From CBDAUN01 sp965214875 (GTDB taxonomy: Bacteria; Pseudomonadota; Gammaproteobacteria; Arenicellales; JAJDZL01), in the NCBI GenBank assembly GCA_965214875.1, contig OZ243980.1:558001-622000 (forward strand): 64,000 bases of DNA. The letters run 5' to 3'. The stretch's first letter is position 1; each line of letters starts with the position of its first letter. Positions 56,949 to 64,000 of the stretch are shown piece after piece. Made by a program: the position numbers and the translations under genes. Under the pieces are notes generated by a model. That model had not been told where the DNA came from. It did not search any database and saw only the letters and a list, made by a program, of their open reading frames with translations.

Positions 56949-57070
56949 CACCCAAAATCCGCGTTAGAGATTTTTGCGGGCGGATTTTCCGTCGAAATAC
57001 GCGGAGCGGAAAGATTTTGGTGCTCGCTGTGGCGATGCTGGGCGGATTTTCCGGCAGGTCGGGCCCAGGG
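56949..57070 (-). mobile_element. IS-B end fragment
   Basis: CCAAAATCCGCGTTAGAG and about 100 further bases like 47,664-47,780. Confidence 0.6.
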
Positions 57071-57076
57071 TCGTTT

Positions 57077-57334
57077 TCTGCTTGACTTCATTCATCTGAG
57101 CGAGCATCCGGTTGGGGCGGCGAAGAGTTTCAGCGACGATGCCAAGCGGCGGCTAAAAGGCCGGCGGGCGCTGGCGGATCTCAAGCCGCATCTTAGTCGT
57201 CTTTGGTCGTCTGCGGCTGCGCTAGGCCGGCCTGAGCCGGGAAGAATATTGGGACATCGCCGCCTGGCGAGCAAGCTGAAAGATGCCGAAAGCCTCGCGC
57301 TCCGCTTTCAATCGCGCTCGATTTTGCGAAAAAG
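57077..57334 (+). other. GC-rich stretch, possible transposase fragment of unknown family
   Basis: An open frame reads DFIHLSEHPVGAAKSFSDDA and KRRLKGRRALADLKPHLSRL up to the IS-A left end. It has no start and no family I recognise; its composition matches the insertion sequences. Confidence 0.25.
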
Positions 57335-58523
57335 TGTCCGGGTTCAGATACATGTGAGACTGCCAGCTCTTCCCCGTAGGACGTAGTCCGAAGGGAGGAG
57401 GCGGGCGCGCGAAAATTTTTCAGGTAGCATAGTGCCTAACAAAAATCCAACAGCCGAAAGGCGGGAGATAGCGCTATGCAAATCAAATATCCGCACCGCA
57501 AATTTTATCGCCTCGACGCGATCCGCGACGAACTTTCGCCGCAGGCCGCCGAGCGCTTCGACAGTCTCGCGCTGTTCGACCAGCTTCGCCTCGAGGGCGC
57601 AACCGAAGCGACCGCCCTGAAGGCGATCGGCTGCTCCCGGGCGACGCTCTACCGCTGGAAGCGGCGCCTGCGCGAGCAGGGCGTCCGCGCCCTGGCCAAC
57701 CGGTGCCGCCGCCCGCACCGGGTGCGGCAGCGCCAGTGGACCGCCGCCGAGCTCGAGCTGGTGCGCCAAACGCGCCAGCGCTTTCCGCTGTGGGGGCGCG
57801 CCAAGATCCGCGCCGTGCTGGCGCGCGAGCGCGGCTTCGCGCCCAGCGAGTCCGCCACCGGGCGCATGATCACCCGCCTGGTCCGCACCGGCCGGGCCGA
57901 GCCCGTCGCGTTCTACTACGGGCGAACAAAACCCAAGCGGCGGCGCAAGTTCGACCGCCACGCCAAGCGCTGGCGCTACGGCGACCGCGGCCGAAAGCCC
58001 GGCCAGATGGTGCAGATCGACCACATGAGCGTCGCCATCGACGCCGGCTTCTGCGTCAAGGAGTTCAAGGCCGTATGCCCGGTCTCGAAGCTTTGCTATA
58101 TGCGCGCCTACTCGCGCGCCACCGCCGCCTGCGCCTCGAAGTTCCTGGACCACCTGATCCGCCAGGCGCCGTTCGATATCGAGTCGGTGCAGGTCGACGG
58201 CGGCAGCGAATTCATGGCCGAGTTCGAGACCGCCTGCCAGCGGCGCGGCATCGCCCTGTTCGTGCTGCCGCCCAGAAGCCCCAAATATAACGGCTGCGTC
58301 GAGCGCGCCAACGCCGCCGGCCGCTACGAGTTCCACCAGTTCTACGCCGGCGAGCTCAGCGTCGGCGCCCTGAACGTCGAGCTGACCGAATTCGAGCGCT
58401 TCTACAACGCCTACCGGCCGCATCAGGCGCTCGGACAAACAACGCCCATGCAGGCGTATAATGAAAACTTCGACCAAAGCGCACTTGCCGCCTGAAAAGT
58501 CTCATATGTATTGAACCAGTACA
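57335..58523 (+). mobile_element. IS-A (IS481-like), the only full-length copy
   Basis: 1189 bp, left end TGTCCGGGTTCAGATACATG and inverted right end TGTACTGGTTCAATACATAT, alike over about 20 of 25 bases with one gap. Single transposase gene. A subterminal hairpin near the left end (57,364-57,408) is imperfect in this copy. No clear target duplication flanks it. Probable source of the mini and decayed copies. Confidence 0.85.
57476..58495 (+). CDS. IS-A transposase (DDE integrase core)
   Basis: 339 residues, intact. N-terminal helix-turn-helix (ATEATALKAIGCSRATLYRW, about 43-62) and a second HTH-like region to about 115, then an rve integrase core: first Asp in GQMVQIDHMSVAID (about 180), second in VQVDGGSEFMAEFE (about 240), Glu in NGCVERANAAGRYEF (about 275), then YRPHQALGQTTPMQAY. 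This order fits IS481 transposases; IS3-group OrfAB fusions are the alternative. SD-like GGCGGGAG precedes the ATG. Confidence 0.87.
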   Translation: MQIKYPHRKFYRLDAIRDELSPQAAERFDSLALFDQLRLEGATEATALKAIGCSRATLYRWKRRLREQGVRALANRCRRPHRVRQRQWTAAELELVRQTRQRFPLWGRAKIRAVLARERGFAPSESATGRMITRLVRTGRAEPVAFYYGRTKPKRRRKFDRHAKRWRYGDRGRKPGQMVQIDHMSVAIDAGFCVKEFKAVCPVSKLCYMRAYSRATAACASKFLDHLIRQAPFDIESVQVDGGSEFMAEFETACQRRGIALFVLPPRSPKYNGCVERANAAGRYEFHQFYAGELSVGALNVELTEFERFYNAYRPHQALGQTTPMQAYNENFDQSALAA

Positions 58524-58587
58524 CAGATTGGCATGAATTGGGGCATAATCCCGATCCAGTTCCTTAACTTTCAAGAGCATATCCGTC

Positions 58588-59112
58588 ATGAAACAGACCA
58601 ACCGTAAATCACCCCCCCCCCTCGCTAGACTAGCGGCTATCCTGCTGCTGGCACTGCCGGCCGGTCCGGCGATGGCCGAGCAGTGCAATGCCTCCCACAT
58701 CGTGTTATACCAGGGCTTCCCGATGGCGGGCACGCCGGCAGTAGAAGGCACCGTTGGCGGAGTGATCGTCCAGTTCTTCCTGGAAAACTGCGACAATTTC
58801 GGCAGTTTCGAGACTCCCCGGGAATACCGGATTCCCTTCTGCGCCGAGTTCTTCGACACCACCCCGTGCGATGACGGCGCTACAGGCTGCCTGAGCAACA
58901 ATGTTGCCGGGGCCAGCGGCCTTCAGGGCGACCGCTGGCAGGATGCCGGCGAGTTCAAGCGGTGCAACGTCATGACCGAGGCCGAAGGCTTTACGTCTGC
59001 CCTGCTGACCCCGCACGACAACAGCTTCAAGGATGTCGGGGAGAATTCCCTGTACGTCATCATGCGCAACCCGACCCGTCATCTGCGCATTCCCATTGGG
59101 GACAATGACTGA
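58588..59112 (+). CDS. small secreted six-cysteine protein with C10 leader tract, in frame
   Basis: 174 residues. The leader MKQTNRKSPPPLARLAAILL contains a ten-C run coding PPP just before the hydrophobic core; cleavage is expected after PAMA (about residue 30). The mature part starts EQCNASH and has six cysteines (QC, ENC, PFC, TPC, TGC, RC), acidic and Gly-rich, ending IPIGDND. No domain recognised. Any single-base change of the tract would stop translation within a few codons. The IS-A right end is 64 bases upstream, with a TTGGCA hexamer five bases from it. Member of the PPP-leader group, currently ON. Confidence 0.8.
   Translation: MKQTNRKSPPPLARLAAILLLALPAGPAMAEQCNASHIVLYQGFPMAGTPAVEGTVGGVIVQFFLENCDNFGSFETPREYRIPFCAEFFDTTPCDDGATGCLSNNVAGASGLQGDRWQDAGEFKRCNVMTEAEGFTSALLTPHDNSFKDVGENSLYVIMRNPTRHLRIPIGDND
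58612..58621 (+). repeat. poly-C tract (C10) in leader
   Basis: Ten C; the open frame of the gene requires exactly 10 (or 7, 13). Confidence 0.85.
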
Positions 59113-59742
59113 TCCGGGGTGCGGCTTGGGTGGCGGCCGCGCCGGCATCCAAGCTGGCGAGCGCGATGCCTGCCGTCGCGGTTGCCGCTGAAAGCCGGGG
59201 CGAGCCGGATGCATGCCGGTTTCGGCTGCTTGCTTGCCGACACCGGAACCGGCCGCAACGACCGCCTGAGCGGCGCAGACCGGATGTCGGCGTCTCGTTG
59301 CGGTCCGCACGGACGGCCTGCATCCGTCCGGCAGCGACCGGCCTGATGGGCGGTCGCCTGGCCGATACCCGATCCGCTGTCGGGGGAGACCGTCGAGAGA
59401 AAGGCGGCGCCAACGGGATGATTGGGGAGGGAAATTGCGCCGACCGACGCCTCGTCACTCGCGGTGCCGGCCGAGTGGCGGGGCCGAACTTGCGAGCAAC
59501 CGAAGAACAGGAAAGGACTTTGGCGCAACCGGACAGGTGACCGAGCCTGGCGCGCCAAGCAGCGAATGAGGGGCGCTATGAATTTTGAAACAACCGTCAC
59601 GGGGGACCGAGACAGAAGCAACTGGACAGGCCGGGCTGGCGCAGGCGGCAGTGGCGGTAGCAGTTTATGGTGTCGGTATCTCGGCGGTCAGGCCTGCTTG
59701 TCTGATTCTTCTTCCTTCCGGTGCAGCCGGTCGGAGTACAGC
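59113..59742. other. GC-rich stretch without recognised gene
   Basis: Several long frames exist on both strands but none has a family, a plausible start or consistent codon use. I see nothing else here. Confidence 0.4.
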
Positions 59743-59855
59743 TTGATGGCCGCATCAGGCACTCGGACAAACGGCGCCCATGCAGGCGTATAATCAGAAC
59801 TTCAACCAAAGCGCAATTGCTGCCTGAAAAGTCTCATATGTATTGAACCCGTACA
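59743..59855 (+). mobile_element. IS-A right-end fragment
   Basis: The last about 80 bases of the transposase gene (ALGQTAPMQAYNQNFNQSAI-like) and the terminus TATTGAACCCGTACA, ending five bases before TTGACA. Confidence 0.75.
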
Positions 59856-59860
59856 AAAAG

Positions 59861-59889
59861 TTGACAGAGCAAAAAATGAATGCTATGGT
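59861..59889 (+). promoter_or_regulatory. promoter module, copy 3
   Basis: TTGACA, 17-base spacer, TATGGT, then TCAAATCATGACTTATATGC. Same architecture and near-identical sequence to the modules at 4186 and 30,648. Confidence 0.75.
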
Positions 59890-59984
59890 TCAAATCATGA
59901 CTTATATGCTTAAACTAAGCAATTGCTTCAAGTGCATAAGTTTAGGTAAGAATGACCGATTATTGCAAGCAAGGAGTTGACACA

Positions 59985-60596
59985 ATGAAAAGAGTCGCAA
60001 AAGCGATGAGCAATTGTCTGGCTGGATGTCCGTGGTCGCGAAATGGATGGAGGGAAACGGCTATGCATGGTGGTGGAAAGACAGGATTCGGCGGCATGAA
60101 TATGCCTATGCGTACAATTTTGCTATGCGTCCTTTTGGGCTTTTCGCCGCTTCCGGTCATGGCATGCTTTTCTTCCATTACGCTCGGAACATACAATCTC
60201 GGCGAATGGTCTGGCGTTGCCGGCGGCACAGCGTGGAAAGTTTCAGACACGGTAGGAAGCGCGAGCGATACGGCCTCTAGCGCCGCGGACCTGGAATCGC
60301 AAAAAAATACGCTGATAGGCCAGTGCGACACGAAAGGCAATGCGCTGATCGCTGGCGCTAAATCCAACCTGCTCGCTAAAAAGAATGCGCTCGGCGCCGA
60401 TTTCGATAAGACATGCGATGATCCTTTCTGTCAAATGTTTCGCGAAACATTTCGTAGCCTGTGGATAGAGTCGGAAGGGCGATCGATCGATAATGAAATC
60501 GACAGGATGGCTCAATGGTATACCAATAATATCAGCCTTTGCAAGCAGCATTTCACCGGTCGCTACAATACGCTTCAGCCGCATATGTGCCAGTAG
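59985..60596 (+). CDS. secreted six-cysteine helical protein
   Basis: 203 residues from ATG 59,985, which has AAGGAG 9 bases upstream. An N-terminal stretch of about 38 residues precedes a typical signal core (PMRTILLCVLLGFSPLPVMA), so either the leader is long or translation starts at an internal ATG near 60,096. The mature part has six cysteines (AC, QC, TC, FC, LC, MC) and a Ser/Ala-rich helical middle (SASDTASSAADLESQKN). No domain recognised. Driven by promoter module 3. Confidence 0.72.
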   Translation: MKRVAKAMSNCLAGCPWSRNGWRETAMHGGGKTGFGGMNMPMRTILLCVLLGFSPLPVMACFSSITLGTYNLGEWSGVAGGTAWKVSDTVGSASDTASSAADLESQKNTLIGQCDTKGNALIAGAKSNLLAKKNALGADFDKTCDDPFCQMFRETFRSLWIESEGRSIDNEIDRMAQWYTNNISLCKQHFTGRYNTLQPHMCQ

Positions 60597-60759
60597 ATTC
60601 TTGCCATCCTACGCGATATTCCAAATATCGTAGCATTTCTTAACCTTAGTCCTTTTCATAGCGGAAACATCCAATTTTTCCAATTTAGTTGGTTTTATCC
60701 AGAATCTGTTGCGGGATCTTGCAGATTTAGATGTCACGATTCCGCGGGATCCTGAAGCC

Positions 60760-60960
60760 GCGGTGCTTTCTATAGCCCTGATCGAGGGCGTGGGCCTGTA
60801 GCTCCCCGAACCCGCCGCTGCCTGGATGGGGGGGGGCGGAAGCGATTACACAAACGAGCCCTCAAAATACCAGCGCCATGTCGCCTGCAATGAGCGCTGG
60901 CGTGCGGCCCATAAAAATTCCAGCTGCGCAGCGTGCACTGGGATTCCTGTCATGTGCCAA
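60760..60960 (+). pseudogene. decayed homologue of the 30,748 secreted protein, with G9
   Basis: Reads LPEPAAAWM, nine G, then SDYTNEPSKYQRHVACNERW, matching PQPAAAWF and EPSKYARHVACNEAW of the gene at 30,748. A deletion after AAHKN shifts the frame, though the DNA (CAGCTGCGCAGCGTGCACTG) is still nearly identical. A stop codon lies in the signal region. The G9 is absent from the intact homologue. Confidence 0.7.
60828..60836 (+). repeat. poly-G tract (G9)
   Basis: Nine G at the expected signal-peptide cleavage region of the decayed gene. Confidence 0.8.
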
Positions 60961-60999
60961 CCATTTTTCTCTCGAGTTTCAAGGGATGGAGGCAACTTT

Positions 61000-61448
61000 C
61001 GAATTCAGGATGCTGACAGAGCGGAAGGCGACCTTCAATACTTTGCCGACCGATTTAACGGCATTGCGCGCAACCTTGTCGTTCTGCATGGGGAAAGAGG
61101 AAACAAAAGACGACGCGAAGATCTAAGCCGAATGGCTAGATTCTTGCTGGTGCGAAACGATCGATTATCGCGACCGGGTGCTATATCGGCGAGGGGTTCG
61201 ACGATGCCCAACTAGACGCATTGTTTCTTGCGCTGCCGATATCATGGAAAGGAACGCTGATTCAGTATGCTGACAGACTTGACCGGCTACATCCCGAAAA
61301 AACCGAAGTCCAAATCTACGACTATGTCGACCGCAAGGTGCCCATCTTGGCCAACATGCGCGAAAGACGCTTGCGGGGATATCGCGCAACGGTATATCAC
61401 TCCGAAGAGGGTGCTGCGAAGCTGCAAACATATTTTTGCAAGCTGTAA
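61000..61448 (+). pseudogene. 3' remnant of a DEAD/DEAH-type helicase
   Basis: LTERKATFNTLPTDLTALRA, then after a shift AKRSIIATGCYIGEGFDDAQ, LALPISWKGTLIQYADRLDR and VQIYDYVDRKVPILANMRER. These are the last helicase motifs (V and VI; the expected GRLHR is changed to DRLDR) of restriction-type SF2 helicases. The N-terminal two thirds are missing. 61,449-61,636 holds nothing. Confidence 0.65.
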
Positions 61449-61636
61449 AGTTTCCAGCTGATTGACTTCTTGACAAACTACTCGACAACAGAGTCCGGCA
61501 AGTCGAAAAAACCCTGCAGTCGAGAAAAGATAAAATGCATTTTGCGAATACCCAAGGTCGATTGACTTTTCGGCACGGCCATCCAAGATTGTTGGCGTAA
61601 ACACTCATACCATAGCAAGTAGCGAAACAGCATAAC

Positions 61637-63019
61637 GTGGATTTTGCCAGACTGAACTACTATCTTCATTCGGTTGCAGATGTCGGGCTGGGACTACTGC
61701 GGACGAGTTTAGGTCCCGCAAAAGGGCATCCCTACTCAGCGATCAAGCTGTGCCATGAACTGTATTCAACACGTGGCGAAGCGTCCGGGACGGCGATCGC
61801 TCAGGGCATTATCGAGCATTACCGCGCTATGGATGAATCGGCAAGGATTGAATTCTTTGCAGCTCTTCGCGACGAGTTCGGCACCGACCCGCAAAAGACG
61901 GTCGCTATAGCTCGGCTGTACAGTGAAAAACAGGATGAAGCTTCCTTGATGAGCTTGAAAGAGGCATTGGAACCGAAACGCCAAGAGCTGTTCCGTCGAC
62001 TCAATGGTGCGCCGGGCGGCACTAAGATCATCATCGAAATGCGGCGCGACCTATTGCACCTCATCAAGCAGCGCCCGCAGCTGAAGTCGGTTGACTACGA
62101 CATCAAGCACCTGTTGATCTTATGGTTCAATCGGGGCTTTCTGCTGCTCGAACAAATCAGCTGGGCGACTCCGGCTGTTGTGTTGGAAAAGCTGATCGAG
62201 AACGAATCTGTCCATGCCATGCAAGGTTGGAGCGACTTGCAAAAGCGATTGGCCGAGGACCGCAGGTGCTTTGCATTTTTCCATCCCGCCTTGCCTGGCG
62301 AGCCGCTGATATTTGTTGAGGTCGCATTGGTTGAAGGCTTGGCGCGTTCGATAGAGCCAATCATTGATGATCACCGTCAAGTGTCAGACGGGCGTTCAGC
62401 CGATACAGCGATTTTCTATTCGATCAACAACTGTCTGGAAGGTCTGTCCGGGATCAACTTCGGCAACTTCCTGATCAAGCAAGTGGTTCAGGAGCTGGCG
62501 CATGAATTCCCCAAGTTGAAACGATTTTCGACACTCTCTCCGATGCCCGGCTTCCGCCAATGGCTGGACTGCGAGAAATCCGAGCTGCGAGAAGATCTGA
62601 TTGCCGCCGAGGAATTGGAGTTGCTAGATGCCTTGGATGATGGACATTGGATTGACAATGCCGACATGGCTTCAAAGCTGAAGCTTGTGTTGCGTCGGCT
62701 TGCCGCGCACTATTTGGTCAATGTGAAACGAAACGGCAAGCCGCTCGATCCGGTCGCGCGTTTTCATCTGCGCAACGGCGCGAAATTGTCTCGCATCAAT
62801 TGGCTTGGAGACCGCTCCGCCAATGGCATGAGTCAATCTGCGGGCATGCTGGTGAACTACGTCTACGACCCAAGTTCAATCGTCGCGAATCATGAAGACT
62901 ATGTTGAGAAGAATGTCTTGGCAGTCTCCAAGCGGGTGGTCGAGCTGCTGCCTAAAAAGCGCAGACTGCGCCGAATGAAGCTTGCGAGTCAAGCCGAAAG
63001 CAAAGCCGGAGCCGGCTAG
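61637..63019 (+). CDS. malonyl-CoA decarboxylase
   Basis: 460 residues; converts malonyl-CoA to acetyl-CoA and CO2. An N-terminal helical domain (about 1-150) is followed by a GNAT-fold catalytic domain: FFHPALPGEPLIFVEVALVE, YSINNCLEGLSGINFGNFLI, FSTLSPMPGFRQWL with the catalytic Ser, and PVARFHLRNGAKLSRINWLG with the catalytic His. GTG start. No malonyl-CoA synthetase or transporter is adjacent. Its stop codon overlaps the convergent ATPase stop. Confidence 0.92.
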   Translation: MDFARLNYYLHSVADVGLGLLRTSLGPAKGHPYSAIKLCHELYSTRGEASGTAIAQGIIEHYRAMDESARIEFFAALRDEFGTDPQKTVAIARLYSEKQDEASLMSLKEALEPKRQELFRRLNGAPGGTKIIIEMRRDLLHLIKQRPQLKSVDYDIKHLLILWFNRGFLLLEQISWATPAVVLEKLIENESVHAMQGWSDLQKRLAEDRRCFAFFHPALPGEPLIFVEVALVEGLARSIEPIIDDHRQVSDGRSADTAIFYSINNCLEGLSGINFGNFLIKQVVQELAHEFPKLKRFSTLSPMPGFRQWLDCEKSELREDLIAAEELELLDALDDGHWIDNADMASKLKLVLRRLAAHYLVNVKRNGKPLDPVARFHLRNGAKLSRINWLGDRSANGMSQSAGMLVNYVYDPSSIVANHEDYVEKNVLAVSKRVVELLPKKRRLRRMKLASQAESKAGAG

Positions 63020-64000
63020 CCGGAATTGAATATCCATGAGTTGGAATGGATGATTTGGCTTCCGTAGTGTCGAAGCAAGCTTCTCCAATTGACGGCATGA
63101 ACGCCATCTTTCGAGATAAATTCCTTAAGGTCGAATTGGTGGACTTGAATGGCTTGGCATTCAGGGTGTTTCGACTTGAAGTAGCACAGGTTCCTCGAAA
63201 TGCTTTTGTAGCGGCGCTTGCACTCTATGGCGCAGACCGGCTGCTTGTTGTCGGTGATGATCAAGTCGACTTCGCGTCCATCGACATCTCGAAAATAGGC
63301 CAGGTCAACATCGCGTCCCTGCCAGTCCTGCATGAAGTGAACCCACTTAAGCATGTGGCTTGCGACCAGGTTTTCGAATCGCGCCCCGTCATCTTCGACT
63401 TCTGCCCAGTTGCAGTGGTAGTGCTTTTGCTCTTTCTTCACAGCTCTGATCTTCGGAGATCCAAGCGGAGAAAGCCGAAAAATCGAGTACATTCTCTCGA
63501 AAATGTCGAGCCACTTGGAGATGGTCTTGTGAGCGCAGTTCAGATCCTCACGAAGCGCGTTGATCGATAAAGGACTGCCAACCAATTGCGGCAATCGCAA
63601 GAGCAGCAACTCCATGGAAGACAGTTTTTGCGTCAACTCCAAGTCTCTGACGTCCTCTTCCACTAGCCGGCTTCGGTATTCTCGCCGCCAGCGACGGGCC
63701 TGCTGGTCTGAACCTGAAAGGAACGGCTCCGGGAATCCGCCCAATGTCAGCAGGGTGTCAAAGTCTGTCTGGGTATGAATATCGAGTTCATCAACAGTCA
63801 GCGGATGCAATCGAAAATGATGATAGCGGCCCTGTAGCGAGTCGCCGGAATGACGGTAATAGTCAAGGCGGGCACTGCCAGCGACCAAGATTTTCTTTTC
63901 CTCGCGGTTCTTGTCGTACAAGCCCTTGATGTAGTTTCGCCAGTTGCCGAACTTGTGGATTTCATCGAAGATAACGAATGATTCGACGGGGAATTTCTCT
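63016..64000 (-). CDS. AAA ATPase with DUF4143 (5' part outside window)
   Basis: The visible 328 residues run off the right edge. The N-terminal visible part has the Walker B FVIFDEIHKFGNWRN and sensor-1-like VAGSARLDYYR; the C-terminal DUF4143 domain has LRLPQLVGSPLSINALREDL and a nuclease-like DGREVDLIITDNKQPVCAIE (D-x-x-x-x-x-E-x-K pattern with CKRRYK). Such AAA_14/DUF4143 proteins are common accessory genes of unclear function. Convergent with the decarboxylase gene, sharing CTAG for both stop codons. Confidence 0.87.
   Translation of the reverse strand, partial: EKFPVESFVIFDEIHKFGNWRNYIKGLYDKNREEKKILVAGSARLDYYRHSGDSLQGRYHHFRLHPLTVDELDIHTQTDFDTLLTLGGFPEPFLSGSDQQARRWRREYRSRLVEEDVRDLELTQKLSSMELLLLRLPQLVGSPLSINALREDLNCAHKTISKWLDIFERMYSIFRLSPLGSPKIRAVKKEQKHYHCNWAEVEDDGARFENLVASHMLKWVHFMQDWQGRDVDLAYFRDVDGREVDLIITDNKQPVCAIECKRRYKSISRNLCYFKSKHPECQAIQVHQFDLKEFISKDGVHAVNWRSLLRHYGSQIIHSNSWIFNSG

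Noticed and set aside
57344..58477. 377-codon minus-strand frame across the intact IS-A
   Set aside because: Mirror of the transposase gene, present antisense in other copies too (3625-4134); coding strand has the DDE residues.
59113..59742. Candidate GC-rich genes between the 58,588 gene and the IS-A fragment
   Set aside because: Competing frames on both strands, none with a start site or recognisable motif.

Overview
The window looks like a chromosomal segment of an uncultured or poorly sampled gammaproteobacterium. Several housekeeping blocks point that way: ffs-dnaX-ybaB-recR, hda next to purM-purN-DUF3108, clpS-clpA, guaB-guaA, plus mnmA, coaE, galU, tadA and ispB. No rRNA or species-specific marker is present, so I do not name a genus. 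The core genes look intact and are moderately GC-rich. Between them lie very GC-rich, heavily decayed mobile elements.

Layout. 1-2.4 kb: DegP/DegQ-like protease (cut by the window edge), cupin, phasin with a clear promoter and terminator. 2.7-7.8 kb: a mobile-element scrapyard with an out-of-frame secreted-protein gene carrying a G9 tract. 7.8-18.8 kb: a flotillin-like protein, then an amide/urea-type ABC transporter operon whose last gene fuses the LivF-like ATPase to an amidase, followed by an acyl-CoA ligase and an ADP-ribosylglycohydrolase. 18.9-29.2 kb: housekeeping genes (wrbA, hda, phosphatidyltransferase, purM, purN, DUF3108, clpA, clpS, mnmA, coaE, galU). 29.2-32.3 kb: second scrapyard with a small secreted protein. 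32.3-39.6 kb: guaB-guaA, a NYN-domain gene, an IS1380-like element, a broken PD-(D/E)XK nuclease gene and tadA. 39.8-45 kb: a decayed integrative island at tRNA-Ser(CGA) with an AbiEii-like gene, another secreted-protein gene, a MITE and a CobS-like gene. 45-56.5 kb: agmatinase, tRNA-Ser(GGA), methyltransferase, more insertion-sequence debris, a ParE/RHH toxin-antitoxin pair, tRNA-Pro, ispB, recR, ybaB, dnaX, ffs and a Fic gene. 57-64 kb: the one intact copy of the main insertion sequence, two more secreted-protein genes, remnants of a third and of a helicase, malonyl-CoA decarboxylase and an AAA/DUF4143 ATPase.

Three mobile-element types recur. IS-A is IS481-like, with about 20-bp ends beginning TGTCCGGG or TGTACTGG. 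IS-B is IS1380-like, with ends around AAAATC(C)GCGTTAG. IS-C is ISNCY-like, with ends TAGTGTCTGCCAGAAAACC. Each is present as damaged copies, internal-deletion minis or isolated ends.

The most interesting signal is a set of small, probably secreted, even-cysteine proteins scattered among IS-A ends. Three have a C9 or C10 run in the leader (coding PPP just before the hydrophobic core), one has a G9 run just after the signal peptide, and a decayed one has a G9 run. Frame analysis predicts C10 as the ON state for all three leader genes: the one at 58,588 is ON, those at 43,572 and 49,242 (C9) are OFF. Three of the loci share a 50-60 bp promoter module, and at four loci the IS-A right end stops exactly 5 bp before the -35 or -35-like hexamer. 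Together this suggests a phase-variable repertoire of secreted proteins dispersed or rewired by an insertion sequence. This is inferred from one consensus sequence; long-read tract-length data would decide it.
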